Origin: Roseovarius bejariae
Lineage (GTDB): Bacteria > Pseudomonadota > Alphaproteobacteria > Rhodobacterales > Rhodobacteraceae
Direction: 5' to 3'
NCBI RefSeq assembly: GCF_009669325.1
Contig: NZ_SZWE01000001.1
Location: 1,679,501 to 1,743,500 of the forward strand
Length of the DNA stretch: 64,000 nucleotides
Below are positions 44,642-54,063 of the stretch, in pieces (the stretch's first letter is position 1; the number at the start of each line of letters is the position of its first letter). The notes below the pieces were generated by a model. That model worked only from the letters and a program-made list of their open reading frames with translations, made no database searches and was not told the origin of the DNA. The position numbers and the translations under genes are program-made.

Positions 44642-45466
44642 GTGAATTTGGGTGTCACATATCTAGATTTAAAGAATGCAAATGTCGCGCGGGTCCGCGC
44701 CGCAATTCGCAGCGGCGATTACACAGGTCACACCGCTGGTTTGGGCGCAGGATACCTTCAGGCGAATGTGGTGATAATGCCCGAGGCATACGCCCTCGAT
44801 TTCATGCGCTTTTGTCAACGCAATCCCAAGCCCTGCCCGCTGACAGGCGTATCGGATACCGGCGTTCCGATGATGCAAACCATGGGGCAGGACATAGACA
44901 TTCGCCGTGACGTTCCCGCCTATAGTATTTACCGCGATGGCGTTCTGAACGGGTCGGCCACCGATATTTCCGACCTTTGGCAGGATGACATGGTCGCCTT
45001 TGCCTTGGGGTGCTCTTTTACCTTTGAACATGCCGTTCAGACGGCGGGGATTCCACTGTGGCACATTCAGAACGACACCACCGTACCGATGTTCCGCACC
45101 TCGGTTCAAACTGTGCCCGCCGGGCGGTTCGACGGGCCGATGGTTGTCAGCATGCGCGCCATCCCCCAAGGTCGGATAGACGAAGTGACCGAGATTTCGC
45201 GGCGGTACCCGCTGGCTCATGGCTCGCCGTTGCATGTGGGTGATCCGGGCAAGATCGGTATTGCCGACGTCACGCAACCGGATTGGGGCGACCCCGCGCC
45301 GATTGGCCCCGGAGAGGTGCCTGTGTTCTGGGCCTGTGGGGTGACCCCGCAAGTGGCCATTGAACAAGCACAGTTACCGCTGTGCATCACCCATAAGCCC
45401 GGTCACATGCTGATCACGGATGTGGCCGAGGATGCCGAGGTGCCGATCCTGCGGCATCCGGAATGA
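44642..45466 (+). CDS. D-glutamate cyclase-like hydro-lyase (DUF1445/YcsI)
   Basis: A 274-residue protein of the DUF1445 'putative hydro-lyase' family. The conserved blocks are LGAGYLQANVVIMP, DFMRFCQRNPKPCPL, DMVAFALGCSFTFE and VPVFWACGVTPQ. The related domain of mammalian DGLUCY converts D-glutamate to 5-oxo-D-proline, and B. subtilis YcsI sits beside the 5-oxoprolinase genes, as here. A GTG start with AGGAGG only 3-4 bases away is used; a TTG two codons later would give better spacing. It heads the TRAP/PxpBCA operon. Confidence 0.85.
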   Translation: MNLGVTYLDLKNANVARVRAAIRSGDYTGHTAGLGAGYLQANVVIMPEAYALDFMRFCQRNPKPCPLTGVSDTGVPMMQTMGQDIDIRRDVPAYSIYRDGVLNGSATDISDLWQDDMVAFALGCSFTFEHAVQTAGIPLWHIQNDTTVPMFRTSVQTVPAGRFDGPMVVSMRAIPQGRIDEVTEISRRYPLAHGSPLHVGDPGKIGIADVTQPDWGDPAPIGPGEVPVFWACGVTPQVAIEQAQLPLCITHKPGHMLITDVAEDAEVPILRHPE

Positions 45467-45500
45467 AGACCAAATCGCGAAACCAACAAGGAGAGACAAA

Positions 45501-46532
45501 ATGAAACATATTCTTGGAACCGCGGCCTTTGCCGCATTGATGGCTGCTCCCGTGGCCGCCGAAGACCTGTCGGTCGTTGGAAGCTGGTCCAGCCTTCCGC
45601 TGCATCAGCAATACGAGGCCCCCTTCTGGACCGAGACCCTGCCCGAGGCCTCGGGCGGCGAGATCAACGTCTCGCTCACCACCCATGGCCAGATGAACCT
45701 TGGCGTGGCGGATGTCTTCCGCCTATTGGGCGACGGTGTTTATGACGTGGCGATGACCGTGGCAGATTACGCCGTGGCCGATGAACCCGCGCTTGAAGGC
45801 CTCGATGTGCCGCTACTGGCGCTGTCGGCGGATGAGGCGCGCGCCATGGTCGATGCCGCGCGTCCGATGGTCGAGGACATCTATCGCGACACTTTCAACA
45901 GCAAGGTTCTGGCAATCGCCCCCTATCCTCCACAGGTCGTGTTCTGTAACGCCGAGGTGAGCGAACTGGCCGACCTGGAAGGCAAGAAAGTGCGCGCCTC
46001 GGGCCGGATGACGGCCAAGTTCCTTGAGGCGCTTGGCGCGGAAGGCGTCAACGTCAGCTTCTCGGAAGTGCCGGGCGCGCTTCAGAAGGGCGTGGTGGAT
46101 TGCGCCGTGACCGGGGCCGGTTCCGGCTATAGTGCCGGGTGGTGGGAGGTTTCCACACACCTGATGGCGATCCCGCTTGGCGGATGGGATTCGGTTGTCA
46201 CCGCCATGAACATGGACAATTGGAACAGCCTTGATGCCGAAACGCAGGATCTGATCACGTCGCAGATCAAGACCGAGTTCGAAGAGCCCGCATGGAACGC
46301 GGCGCAAGACGCGCTTGTGAACGACATCGCTTGCCTGACCGGCAATGGCGACTGCCCTGCGGGCGAGGCGCGCGACATGACCTTGGTCGATGTCTCGGAG
46401 GCTGATTTTGAGAAGGCGCGCGACATCCTGATTACCGAAGTACTGCCCGACTGGGCCGAGCGCGCAGGCGGTGATTGGGCCGAGCGTTGGAACGGGTCGG
46501 TCGGCGATGTGGTCGGCGTGACCATCGAGTAA
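45501..46532 (+). CDS. TRAP transporter substrate-binding protein (DctP type)
   Basis: Periplasmic protein of 343 residues with a signal peptide (about 1-20, PVAAE). It has the DctP fold; the Arg of the substrate carboxylate clamp probably lies in GKKVRASGRMT, followed by SEVPGALQKGVVDCAVTG. The neighbouring D-glutamate cyclase and 5-oxoprolinase genes suggest pyroglutamate or D-glutamate as ligand. AAGGAG precedes the ATG. DctQ and DctM genes follow directly. Confidence 0.9.
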   Translation: MKHILGTAAFAALMAAPVAAEDLSVVGSWSSLPLHQQYEAPFWTETLPEASGGEINVSLTTHGQMNLGVADVFRLLGDGVYDVAMTVADYAVADEPALEGLDVPLLALSADEARAMVDAARPMVEDIYRDTFNSKVLAIAPYPPQVVFCNAEVSELADLEGKKVRASGRMTAKFLEALGAEGVNVSFSEVPGALQKGVVDCAVTGAGSGYSAGWWEVSTHLMAIPLGGWDSVVTAMNMDNWNSLDAETQDLITSQIKTEFEEPAWNAAQDALVNDIACLTGNGDCPAGEARDMTLVDVSEADFEKARDILITEVLPDWAERAGGDWAERWNGSVGDVVGVTIE

Positions 46533-46559
46533 CCCGACACAAGGAACGAGGGCTTCATC

Positions 46560-47105
46560 ATGGCGGAACGGATATTGGCAGGCTTGAAGAGGGTGAACCG
46601 CTGGGTGGCCGTGTGGGTGGGCATCATGCTGCTGGTTTGTGCAGCGTTCGTGCTGGCCGATATCGTGTTGCGGCAGGTGGGGTCCTCATTCGGGGGGACG
46701 GATGAAATCAGCGGCTACGCCATGGCGATTGCAACCTCATGGGGCATGGCCTTCACGCTGATGGAACTGGGCCATGTGCGCATTGATCTACTGCGCAGCC
46801 GCAGCGGCCCAATGGGCCGGGCGGTGTTCGATCTGTTTTCCATGTTGGTCATGAGTGGGGTCGTGACCCTGATCGCGGTCAAGGCATGGCCGGTTCTGGA
46901 CCGCTCGCTTGCCATGGGGTCGCGGGCCAATACCCCGCTTGAGACATTGCTTTGGACCGTGCACCTGCCGTGGTTCGCCGGTTGGGTCTGGTTCGCGGCG
47001 GTGTCGTGGCTGAGCTTCGCGGCGGCGCTGATGCTGGTGGTACAGGGCAGGTTCGGAACCAGCGAAGCCGCCATCGGTGCCTTTGGCGAAGAGGAGGCGG
47101 TGTGA
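46560..47105 (+). CDS. TRAP transporter small membrane subunit (DctQ type)
   Basis: A 181-residue protein with four membrane segments (about 17-37, 52-75, 88-112 and 133-157) and the Q-subunit pattern RVNRWVAVWVGIMLL...FGGTDEISGYAMAIATSWG. It partners the large M subunit whose ATG overlaps its stop by one base. Role: part of the Na+-driven uptake complex with the binding protein upstream. Confidence 0.9.
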   Translation: MAERILAGLKRVNRWVAVWVGIMLLVCAAFVLADIVLRQVGSSFGGTDEISGYAMAIATSWGMAFTLMELGHVRIDLLRSRSGPMGRAVFDLFSMLVMSGVVTLIAVKAWPVLDRSLAMGSRANTPLETLLWTVHLPWFAGWVWFAAVSWLSFAAALMLVVQGRFGTSEAAIGAFGEEEAV

Positions 47106-48388
47106 TGATCGGCTATGTCTCCATCGGACTTCTGGCGTTGCTGAGCCTGTCGATTCCGGTTGGTATTGTTCTGTTCCTTCTGGGTTTTGGCGTCGACACC
47201 TTCTTTAGCCCTTTCCCCCTGATCCGGGGGCTTGGCAACATGGTCTGGTCGACGTCGAACAATGCCACGCTCATCGCCATTCCGTTCTTCGTGATGCTGG
47301 GCGAAATCCTCGTGCGTAGCGGCGTTGCCGCGCGGACCTATGCCGCGTTGGACAAGTGGATTTCGTGGCTGCCCGGTGGTCTGGTGCATGCCAATGTCGC
47401 CACGGCGACGATGTTTTCGGCCACGTCCGGCAGTTCGGTCGCCACGGCGGCGACGGTAGCCACGGTGGCCATGCCGCAGGCCGAGAAACTGGGCTATGAT
47501 CCCAAGTTGTTTTCCGGGGCGATCGCGGCCGGGGGGACGCTTGGCATCATGATCCCGCCGTCGATCAACCTGATCGTCTACGGGTTCCTCACGCAAACCT
47601 CGATCCCGCAGCTTTTCTTGGCGGGACTTGTGCCGGGGGTCGGGCTTGCCGTGGCCTTTATCGTGATTACGGCGCTGATTTGCGTCATCCGCCCGGAACT
47701 GGGCGGGGAGCGGCGGACGTTCCCACTGGCCGAGATGCTGCGCGCGCTTGTGCACCTGATCCCGATCATCCTGCTGTTCACCGTCATCATCGGGACGATC
47801 TACAAAGGCTGGGCCACCCCGACCGAAGCCGCCGCCGTGGGCGTGGCCGGGGCCGTGGCGATCGCGGCGGTGTTCGGGGGTGTATCCGTCACGATGTTTT
47901 ACGAAAGCATCCTTGGCACGGTGAAGATCACCTCGATGATCATGCTGGTGGTGCTGGGGGCCTCGTTCCTGAACTTCACACTGGCCTCGGCGGGCTTGGG
48001 CAACGAGTTGCGGCAATTCCTTGACGGCCTCGGCCTGACGCCGCTGATGACGATTTTCGTGATCGTGGGCATCTATATCGTACTGGGGTTCTTCATCGAG
48101 ACGCTGTCACTCATGGTGGTGACGATCCCAATCATCGTGCCCTTAGTGGTCGAGATGGGCTATGACCCGATCTGGTTCGGTATACTGATGATCGTGCTGA
48201 TCGAGATGGCGCTGATCACACCGCCCGTGGGCCTGAACCTTTACGTGGTGCAGGGTGCGCGGCAATCGGGAACCATGAGCGATGTCATGCTGGGCGCGAT
48301 CCCGTATGTGGTGGCCATGCTGTTGATGGCGGCAGCCCTGATCGCCTTTCCGCAAATCGCTCTGTATCTGCCCGGGGCCTTGCAGTAG
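47105..48388 (+). CDS. TRAP transporter large permease (DctM type)
   Basis: Large membrane subunit of 427 residues with about 12 hydrophobic segments. Family motifs: IPFFVMLGEILVRSG, ATSGSSVATAATV, GGTLGIMIPPSINLIVYG and WATPTEAAAVG. It provides the translocation pathway and the sodium sites. The frame is open upstream, but the ATG at 47105 fits the family and the overlap with dctQ. The pxpB gene follows after 39 bases. Confidence 0.93.
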   Translation: MIGYVSIGLLALLSLSIPVGIVLFLLGFGVDTFFSPFPLIRGLGNMVWSTSNNATLIAIPFFVMLGEILVRSGVAARTYAALDKWISWLPGGLVHANVATATMFSATSGSSVATAATVATVAMPQAEKLGYDPKLFSGAIAAGGTLGIMIPPSINLIVYGFLTQTSIPQLFLAGLVPGVGLAVAFIVITALICVIRPELGGERRTFPLAEMLRALVHLIPIILLFTVIIGTIYKGWATPTEAAAVGVAGAVAIAAVFGGVSVTMFYESILGTVKITSMIMLVVLGASFLNFTLASAGLGNELRQFLDGLGLTPLMTIFVIVGIYIVLGFFIETLSLMVVTIPIIVPLVVEMGYDPIWFGILMIVLIEMALITPPVGLNLYVVQGARQSGTMSDVMLGAIPYVVAMLLMAAALIAFPQIALYLPGALQ

Positions 48389-48427
48389 GTCTGACTGACA
48401 AACTCTAAACCGTAGGACAGCAAGCCG

Positions 48428-49183
48428 ATGGCGCCTGCCAAAACAGATATGCCCAAGAACTGGCCCCGCATCCGCACCGTGGGTGTGGACGGGATGCTGG
48501 TCAGTTTCGGGGAGCGTTTGAGCGAGCCGGCCAATCGCGCGGCGCTTGCCTTCCGTGCGGCCATGGAGGCCAAGGCATGGGACGGGATCGAGGAATGTTC
48601 GACCTCTCTGGTGTCGGCCTATGTGCGGTTCGATCCACTGTACCTGTCGCATGAGGCGTTGCGAGCGCAGTTGGAGCGGCTGTGCGATAGTCTGGATTGG
48701 TATGAGGCCGCCCTTCCAGAAGGCCGGAAATTATGGCGCATTCCCACGGTCTATGGCACCGATTTGGCCCCACAGCTTGAGGAAGCTGCGCAGGCGGCGG
48801 GGATGACGGCAGAAGAAGCCGTGGCCTCGCTATCCTCAACACAGGTCAGGGTGCAGACCATCGGTTTTGCCGCCGGACAGCCCTATCTGGGCGAGTTGGA
48901 CGAGGCTTGGAACATCCCTCGGCAGACCGAACTCACCGAGCGCGTACCGGAAGGCGCTTTGACCGTGGCGATCCGGCAATTGGTGCTGTTCTCGGTCAGT
49001 ACGCCCACGGGCTGGCGGCATGTGGGGCAAACCGGATTTCGCCTGTTTCGCCCCGAGAGCGAGACACCCTTTGTCCTGCGACCGGGGGACGAGGTGATTT
49101 TCGCCGAAACCGACGCCGAGCACCTGCACAACATGCGCAAGGGTGGCCCCGATGGCGGCGCGACCTGCGAGGCTCTGACATGA
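48428..49183 (+). CDS. pxpB: 5-oxoprolinase subunit PxpB (KipI-like)
   Basis: A 251-residue protein of the allophanate-hydrolase/KipI type. Core motifs: DGMLVSFGERLSEPANRAALAF at the N-terminus and AAGQPYLGELDEAWNIPRQTELTERVPEGALTVA (residues about 158-190), ending with STPTGWRHVGQT. PxpB, PxpC and PxpA together hydrolyse 5-oxo-L-proline to glutamate using ATP. It overlaps pxpC by ATGA. Confidence 0.92.
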   Translation: MAPAKTDMPKNWPRIRTVGVDGMLVSFGERLSEPANRAALAFRAAMEAKAWDGIEECSTSLVSAYVRFDPLYLSHEALRAQLERLCDSLDWYEAALPEGRKLWRIPTVYGTDLAPQLEEAAQAAGMTAEEAVASLSSTQVRVQTIGFAAGQPYLGELDEAWNIPRQTELTERVPEGALTVAIRQLVLFSVSTPTGWRHVGQTGFRLFRPESETPFVLRPGDEVIFAETDAEHLHNMRKGGPDGGATCEALT

Positions 49184-50187
49184 CCCGCGCCCTTATCGTC
49201 CATCGTGCCGGCCCCGGCGTGACCGTGCAGGACATGGGGCGGCCCGGATACCTTGGGTTCGGCCTGTCGCGCGGTGGTGCGGTGGATCGGCTGGCCCTCG
49301 CCGAGGGGGCGGCGCTTTTGGCACAAGACAGCAGCCTTGCCGCGCTTGAGATGGCAGGCATGGGCGGGGAGTTCGAGGCCGGCGAGGACATGCGCATCGC
49401 CCTGACCGGGGCGCCCATGCGCGCGGCCATTGACGGGCAGCGTATCGCGTGGAACGCCAGCCATGACCTACCACAGGGCGCGCGACTGATCATTGGCGGG
49501 GTCGAGGCGGGCAGCTATGGCTATCTGCATGTCGGTGGCGGGATTGCGACGGCGGAAGCCCTCAACGCGCGGGCGGTGCATCTGGCGGCGGGTTTGGGCC
49601 GTGCCGTGGCCGAAGGGGATGCCCTGCCCGTGGGCAAGGACGCGGGCCATGGCACAGGTCAGTGTCTGAGTGTGGATACACGCTTTGACGGAGGCGAGGT
49701 GCGCGTCGTGCCCAGCCTGCAAACCGATTTCTTCGGACCCGAGCAGATTGAACGGTTCGAGGCCGCCGAGTTTCACCGCGACACCCGGGGGAGCCGCATG
49801 GGCGTCCGCCTGACCGGGGCCGAGGGGTTTCACAGCGATGCTGGGTTGAGCGTGCTGTCCGAAGTCGTGGTGCCCGGCGATATCCAGATCACCGGGGATG
49901 GCACGCCCTTTGTCCTGCTGAGCGAATGCCAGACGACGGGCGGCTACCCCCGCCTTTGCACGGTGCTGCCCTGTGACCTGCCCCGCGTGGTCCAGGCCCC
50001 GCCGGGGGCAAGCCTACGATTTCGCTTTGTCACACTTGACGAATCCGTCGAGGCCGAGGCCCGCGCGCGCAAGCACCGCGACACGCTTCGCGCACAACGC
50101 CAGCCCTTGGTGCGTAATCCGCACGACATACGCGATTTGCTGGCCTATCAACTGATCAGCGGTGTGACCGCTGGCCAAGACACCTGA
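49180..50187 (+). CDS. pxpC: 5-oxoprolinase subunit PxpC (KipA-like, biotin-dependent carboxyltransferase fold)
   Basis: A 335-residue protein with GPGVTVQDMGRPGYLGFGLSRGGAVDRLAL at the N-terminus, the KipA/AHS2 signature. Further blocks are GSRMGVRLTG and LLSECQTTGGYPRLCTV. It forms the catalytic complex with PxpB. The frame is open upstream through pxpB; the ATG overlapping its stop gives family length. Confidence 0.92.
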   Translation: MTRALIVHRAGPGVTVQDMGRPGYLGFGLSRGGAVDRLALAEGAALLAQDSSLAALEMAGMGGEFEAGEDMRIALTGAPMRAAIDGQRIAWNASHDLPQGARLIIGGVEAGSYGYLHVGGGIATAEALNARAVHLAAGLGRAVAEGDALPVGKDAGHGTGQCLSVDTRFDGGEVRVVPSLQTDFFGPEQIERFEAAEFHRDTRGSRMGVRLTGAEGFHSDAGLSVLSEVVVPGDIQITGDGTPFVLLSECQTTGGYPRLCTVLPCDLPRVVQAPPGASLRFRFVTLDESVEAEARARKHRDTLRAQRQPLVRNPHDIRDLLAYQLISGVTAGQDT

Positions 50188-50197
50188 AGGAGGGATC

Positions 50198-50971
50198 ATG
50201 ACCCGCACTGTCGACCTGAACGCAGACATGGGCGAAAGCTTTGGCGCATGGACCATGGGGGACGACCCTGCCCTGCTTGAAGTGGTGACTTCGGCCAACA
50301 TCGCCTGCGGCATGCACGCGGGCGATTGGGATGTGATGGCTACGACGATGCGGGCCGCCAAGGCCAATAACGTCGGGATCGGCGCGCATCCGGGCTTTCC
50401 GGATTTGCAGGGGTTCGGACGGCGCCGGATGCATGTGCCGCTGGACAGTCTGGGCAATCTGGTTCGCTATCAACTGGGCGCGGCGCGAGGGATGGCACAA
50501 GCGCAGGGCGCACAGGTGCGGCACCTGAAGTTGCATGGCGCCTTGGCGAACATGGCCTCGGAAGACAAGGCCATGGCGCGGGCGTGTTATGAGGCGGCCC
50601 TGTCGGTCGATCCGGAGATCATCATCATGGTTCTGGCGGGCACGGCACAGCAAGCGGCGGCAACCGAACTTGGCTGCAAGGCCGCCTGCGAAATTTTTGC
50701 CGACCGCGCCTATAACGATGACGCCACCCTTGTTGACCGTAGCCAGCCGGGGGCGGTGATCCATAACGCCGAAGTGGCGGCAAAGCGCATGGTGGATATG
50801 GTCAGCGCCGGGGCGATCATCACCGAAAGTGGCAAGCACATCCCGACGCGGATCGACACGATCTGTTTGCACGGGGATACTGCCGAGGCGGTGCAGATCG
50901 CGCAGGCCACGCGCCGCGCCCTTGAGGCGGATGGCGTGACGCTTCGGGCCTTCGAGGGGGCGCCGCTCTGA
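50198..50971 (+). CDS. pxpA: 5-oxoprolinase subunit PxpA (LamB/YcsF)
   Basis: LamB/YcsF family protein of 257 residues. It opens TVDLNADMGESFGAWTMGDD, followed by ANIACGMHAGDWDVM and VGIGAHPGFPDLQGFGRR, and ends with the conserved TICLHGDTAEAV. PxpA supplies the phosphorylated-oxoproline-handling half of the ATP-dependent 5-oxoprolinase. AGGAGGG precedes the ATG. It is the last gene of the operon and is convergent with polA, three bases away. Confidence 0.94.
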   Translation: MTRTVDLNADMGESFGAWTMGDDPALLEVVTSANIACGMHAGDWDVMATTMRAAKANNVGIGAHPGFPDLQGFGRRRMHVPLDSLGNLVRYQLGAARGMAQAQGAQVRHLKLHGALANMASEDKAMARACYEAALSVDPEIIIMVLAGTAQQAAATELGCKAACEIFADRAYNDDATLVDRSQPGAVIHNAEVAAKRMVDMVSAGAIITESGKHIPTRIDTICLHGDTAEAVQIAQATRRALEADGVTLRAFEGAPL

Positions 50972-50974
50972 GCC

Positions 50975-53779
50975 TTAATGGGCCTCGGCCCAGTTGTCGC
51001 CCTTGCCTGCGTCCACCACAAGCGGCACGTCGATCTTGACCGCCGGACTTGCAGCGGCTTCCATCACTTCGCGGGCGGTGTCGATCAGTTTATCGACTCC
51101 GTCCTCGGAGACCTCGAAAATCAATTCGTCATGCACCTGCAAAAGCATCTTGGCGGGCTGGCCCTCGATGGCCTCGGGCATGCGGATCATGGCACGGCGA
51201 ATGACATCGGCGGCGGTGCCTTGGATGGGCGCGTTGATCGCCGCGCGCTTGGCAAAGCCCGCGCGCGGGCCTTTCGCCGTGATCTCGGGCGTGTGGATTT
51301 TGCGGCCAAAGAGGGTTTGGACAAAGCCGTGTTCCTTGGCGAACCCCACGGTGTCGTCCATATAGGCCTTGATGCCGGGGAAGCGCTCGAAATAGCGGTC
51401 GATGAAACCCTGCGCGTCTTTGCGAGGAATACGCAGGTTGCGGGCAAGACCAAAGCCGGAGATGCCGTAGATCACACCGAAGTTGATGGCCTTGGCCTGT
51501 CGGCGGATATCCGGGGTCATTTCGTCCATCGGCACGTCGAACATTTCAGAGGCAGTCATCGCGTGGATGTCTTGGCCCTCGCGGAACGCTTGCTTCATAG
51601 CGGGCAGGTCCGCCACATGGGCCAGAATGCGCAATTCGATCTGTGAATAGTCAAGGCTGACAAGGCGGTTGCCCTTCTCCGCGACGAAAGCCTCGCGGAT
51701 GCGGCGACCTTCCTCGGAGCGGACGGGGATGTTTTGCAGGTTCGGGTCGGTTGAGGCCAAACGGCCAGTGCTGGCCCCGGTCTGCACATAGGATGTATGC
51801 ACGCGGCCCGTATCGGGGTCGATATGATCCTGAAGTGCGTCGGTATAGGTGGATTTCAGTTTCGACAGTGCTCGCCAATCCAGCACCCGCGCGGGCAGGT
51901 CGTGTTCGGTGGCCAAATCCTCCAAGACATCGGCCCCGGTGGCATAGGCCCCGGTCTTGCCCTTCTTGCCGCCTTCAAGGCCCATCTCGTCGAACAGGAT
52001 TTCACCCAGTTGCTTGGGCGAGCCGACGTTGAACTTGCGGCCTGCCAGTTCGTGAATCGCCTCTTCCAGCTCGGCCATCTTCTGGGCGAACTTGCCGGAC
52101 ATGTGCGAGAGGGTTTCGCGATCCACCTTGATGCCGTTGCGCTCCATCCGGGCAAGGACCGGCACCAGCGGGCGTTCGAGGGTCTCGTAGACCGTGGTGA
52201 CCTTTTCTTGATGCAATTGCGGTTTGAAGCTCATCCAGAGGCGCAGGGTGATGTCGGCATCTTCGGCGGCGTATTTGACCGCGTCGTCAATCGGCACGCG
52301 ATCAAAGGTGATGGCGGATTTGCCGGTGCCCAGAAGCTCCTTGATCGGAATGGGTGTGTGGCTGAGGTAACGCTCGGAAAGGGTATCCATCCCATGCCCA
52401 TGGATGCCCGAATTCAGGGCATAGGACATGAGCATGGTATCGTCGATCGGCGTGACCTCGATGTCGTGGCGGGCAAAGATCTTGGCATCGTATTTCATGT
52501 TCTGCCCGATCTTGAGGATGGCATCATCCTCAAGCACCGGTTTCAGCGCCTTGAGGGCCTCCTCCATCGGCAATTGCCCGTCCGCCAGAGCATCGGTGTT
52601 GAACAAGTCATCCGTTGCCCCGTCGCGGTGCCCGAGCGGGATGTAACAGGCCTGCCCAGGTTCCACGCTGAGCGAGATACCCACCAAAAGCGCCTGCATT
52701 TCATTGAGCGAAGTGGTCTCTGTATCGACAGCCACATAACCGCGCGCCTTGATGCGCTCAATCCACGCCTCAAGGGCCTTCATGTCCGAGACACGCTCGT
52801 ATTTTTCGGGGTCGATGGCGGGCCAATCAGGGGCTTCCTCGACCGGGTCTGCCCCGGCGGGGTTGGTATCGGGAATGACCGGCGCTTCGGCCCCGAGGGT
52901 TTCGGCGATGCGTTTCGAAAGCGTGCGGAATTCCATTTCCGCGAGGAACCCCAGAAGAGTGTCAGGATCAGGGTCGCGCAGGTCCAGATCGTCCAGCGTG
53001 AAATCAAGCGGGGTGTCGCAATCAAGCTGCACCAGCTTCTTGGACAGTTCGATCTGCTCGCGTTTCTCGATCAGGGTCTCGCGGCGTTTGGGTTGCTTGA
53101 TTTCCTCGGCCCGGTCGAGCAGGTCTTCAAGGCTGCCGTACTCATTGATCAGAAGCGCGGCGGTCTTGATCCCGATCCCCGGCGCACCGGGCACGTTATC
53201 GACACTGTCCCCGGCGAGGGCCTGTACATCGACGACCTTGTCGGGCATCACGCCGAATTTCTCTTCCACACCTTCCACGTCGATGCGGCGGTTTTTCATG
53301 GCGTCGAACATCTCCACGCCGTCGCCGACAAGCTGCATGAGGTCCTTATCCGAGGATACGATGGTCACGCGTCCTCCGGCCTCGCGCGCCTGACAGGACA
53401 GGGTGGCGATGATGTCGTCGGCCTCAAACCCTTCGATTTCCTTGCAGGCGATGTTGAACGCCTCGGTCGCGCGGCGGGTCAGCGGAATCTGGGGGCGCAG
53501 GTCCTCGGGCATCTCATCCCGGTTGGCCTTGTATTGATCATAAAGATCGTTGCGGAAAGTGTGGCTGCCCTTGTCGAAGATCACCGCGATATGGGTGGGG
53601 GCATCGTTGCCGGTGCTGTTGCCGTCGATATAGCGCTGCAACATGTTGCAAAAGCCCGCGACCGCCCCGATGGGCAGACCATCGGACTTCCGGGTGAGGG
53701 GCGGCAGCGCATGATAGGCGCGGAAAATGAACGCCGAACCATCAATCAGATGCAGGTGGCACCCTTTCCCAAAAGACAT
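50975..53779 (-). CDS. polA: DNA polymerase I
   Basis: Full-length 934-residue polymerase. The N-terminal 5' flap endonuclease domain shows IDGSAFIFRAYHALP, SSDKDLMQLV and GDSVDNVPGAPGIG. The middle 3'-5' exonuclease retains the DxE motif in YVAVDTETTSL and a later YAAEDADITLRL, so proofreading is likely active. The polymerase domain has DYSQIELRILAHV, RRQAKAINFGVIYG and QVHDELIFEV. It removes RNA primers and fills repair gaps. The zinc-finger gene upstream is on the same strand 54 bases away. Confidence 0.97.
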   Translation of the reverse strand: MSFGKGCHLHLIDGSAFIFRAYHALPPLTRKSDGLPIGAVAGFCNMLQRYIDGNSTGNDAPTHIAVIFDKGSHTFRNDLYDQYKANRDEMPEDLRPQIPLTRRATEAFNIACKEIEGFEADDIIATLSCQAREAGGRVTIVSSDKDLMQLVGDGVEMFDAMKNRRIDVEGVEEKFGVMPDKVVDVQALAGDSVDNVPGAPGIGIKTAALLINEYGSLEDLLDRAEEIKQPKRRETLIEKREQIELSKKLVQLDCDTPLDFTLDDLDLRDPDPDTLLGFLAEMEFRTLSKRIAETLGAEAPVIPDTNPAGADPVEEAPDWPAIDPEKYERVSDMKALEAWIERIKARGYVAVDTETTSLNEMQALLVGISLSVEPGQACYIPLGHRDGATDDLFNTDALADGQLPMEEALKALKPVLEDDAILKIGQNMKYDAKIFARHDIEVTPIDDTMLMSYALNSGIHGHGMDTLSERYLSHTPIPIKELLGTGKSAITFDRVPIDDAVKYAAEDADITLRLWMSFKPQLHQEKVTTVYETLERPLVPVLARMERNGIKVDRETLSHMSGKFAQKMAELEEAIHELAGRKFNVGSPKQLGEILFDEMGLEGGKKGKTGAYATGADVLEDLATEHDLPARVLDWRALSKLKSTYTDALQDHIDPDTGRVHTSYVQTGASTGRLASTDPNLQNIPVRSEEGRRIREAFVAEKGNRLVSLDYSQIELRILAHVADLPAMKQAFREGQDIHAMTASEMFDVPMDEMTPDIRRQAKAINFGVIYGISGFGLARNLRIPRKDAQGFIDRYFERFPGIKAYMDDTVGFAKEHGFVQTLFGRKIHTPEITAKGPRAGFAKRAAINAPIQGTAADVIRRAMIRMPEAIEGQPAKMLLQVHDELIFEVSEDGVDKLIDTAREVMEAAASPAVKIDVPLVVDAGKGDNWAEAH

Positions 53780-53833
53780 GGACCGCCTCCCGATCAGACC
53801 AGAAATATCAAAAATTCGCGCGACTGGCGCAGG

Positions 53834-54022
53834 TCAGCTCCCGCTGACTTTACCCTCGAAGTCACGATGGATGTATTTGCAATCGCAATAGGGGCATTCG
53901 ACCCAGCCGTGCTCATGCGGGATTTGCAGCCAGACGCGCGGATGGCCCAATGCCCCTTCGCCACCGTCGCAGGCGACGCGATAGCTGTCTACTAGCTTGC
54001 TTTCCGGAGCCTTTGTTACCAT
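53834..54022 (-). CDS. Small zinc-finger protein (NDUFS6/CHCC type)
   Basis: A 62-residue protein with Cys in YRVACDGG, a His in GHPRVWLQI and ECPYCDCKYIH, matching the zf-CHCC domain found alone in alphaproteobacteria and, in mitochondria, in the NDUFS6 accessory subunit of complex I. The frame is open upstream, but AAGGA and family length support the ATG at 54022. It probably shares a transcript with polA, a link I cannot explain functionally. Confidence 0.88.
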   Translation of the reverse strand: MVTKAPESKLVDSYRVACDGGEGALGHPRVWLQIPHEHGWVECPYCDCKYIHRDFEGKVSGS

Positions 54023-54063
54023 CGGGGCGTTTCCTTTTGCCGATCTTTCAACTAGGTCCGAAT

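Noticed and set aside
51797..53995. 732-codon plus-strand ORF opposite polA
   Set aside because: It is antisense to the complete DNA polymerase I gene and shows composition-driven residues but no family motif.
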